A DNA stretch of 64,000 bases from Antedon mediterranea (taxonomy: Eukaryota; Echinodermata; Crinoidea; Comatulida; Antedonidae), in NCBI RefSeq assembly GCF_964355755.1, contig NC_092677.1, forward strand, positions 18,076,101 to 18,140,100, read 5' to 3'. Positions within the stretch are counted from its first letter, which is position 1, and each line of letters starts with the position of its first letter. This document shows, in pieces, positions 63,962 to 64,000 of the stretch. A program made the position numbers and the translations under genes. The notes below the pieces were generated by a model. The model saw only the letters and a list, made by a program, of their open reading frames with translations, was not told the origin of the DNA and made no database searches.

Positions 63962-64000
63962 TGTAGCCTGTTTTCCTGTCGACGTTATTATTATATACTG

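Larger units (their letters stand above)
62292..64000. other. CMIP 5' flank
   Basis: Upstream sequence with no recognised promoter element or CpG-rich block. Contains a retroelement tail and the terminal SINE. A 5' UTR exon may exist here or beyond the window. Confidence 0.5.

Overview
The window is nuclear DNA from an animal. It is AT-rich, has long introns with GT-AG splice sites, carries eukaryotic tRNA-like genes with Pol III terminators, and is dense in non-autonomous transposons. An invertebrate, possibly a marine deuterostome, is my best guess, but the species cannot be fixed from the sequence.

One protein-coding gene dominates. An orthologue of CMIP (c-Maf-inducing protein, a PH-plus-leucine-rich-repeat signalling adaptor) lies on the minus strand. 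I could assemble 17 coding exons, from the start codon at 62291 down to the stop at 10444. All junctions are GT-AG and keep frame, giving a predicted 673-residue protein. Exons 1-3 encode the N-terminal PH domain, exons 4-14 the helical middle region, and exons 15-17 a five-unit leucine-rich repeat at the C terminus. The long linker of vertebrate CMIP is replaced by a short acidic, serine-rich stretch in exon 8. Just upstream of the last exon lies a diverged second version of it (10564-10617), with its own acceptor and stop in the same phase. This suggests a choice of two C-terminal repeats.

Layout: 1-6050 is repeat-rich intergenic DNA, with two GTCG/GTCT microsatellites, tRNA-like sequences and an inverted pair of about 1.2-1.5 kb Helitron-like elements. 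6051-10443 is AT-rich 3' flank or 3' UTR. 10444-62291 is CMIP. Its introns hold two more Helitron-like copies, a pogo/Tigger-like element, several MITEs, two Harbinger-like deletion derivatives that keep fragments of a Myb/SANT DNA-binding gene, LINE pieces in both orientations, and a perfect 98-bp inverted repeat with hammerhead-ribozyme-like cores. Intron 1 also carries a tandemly duplicated pair of tRNA-Val(AAC)-like genes and a further hammerhead-like motif. 62292-64000 is upstream flank ending in a tRNA-derived SINE.

The best candidates for something new are the duplicated terminal CMIP exon, the Helitron-like family whose empty and filled target sites both occur here, the paired Harbinger derivatives with Myb/SANT relics, and the hammerhead-like motifs.
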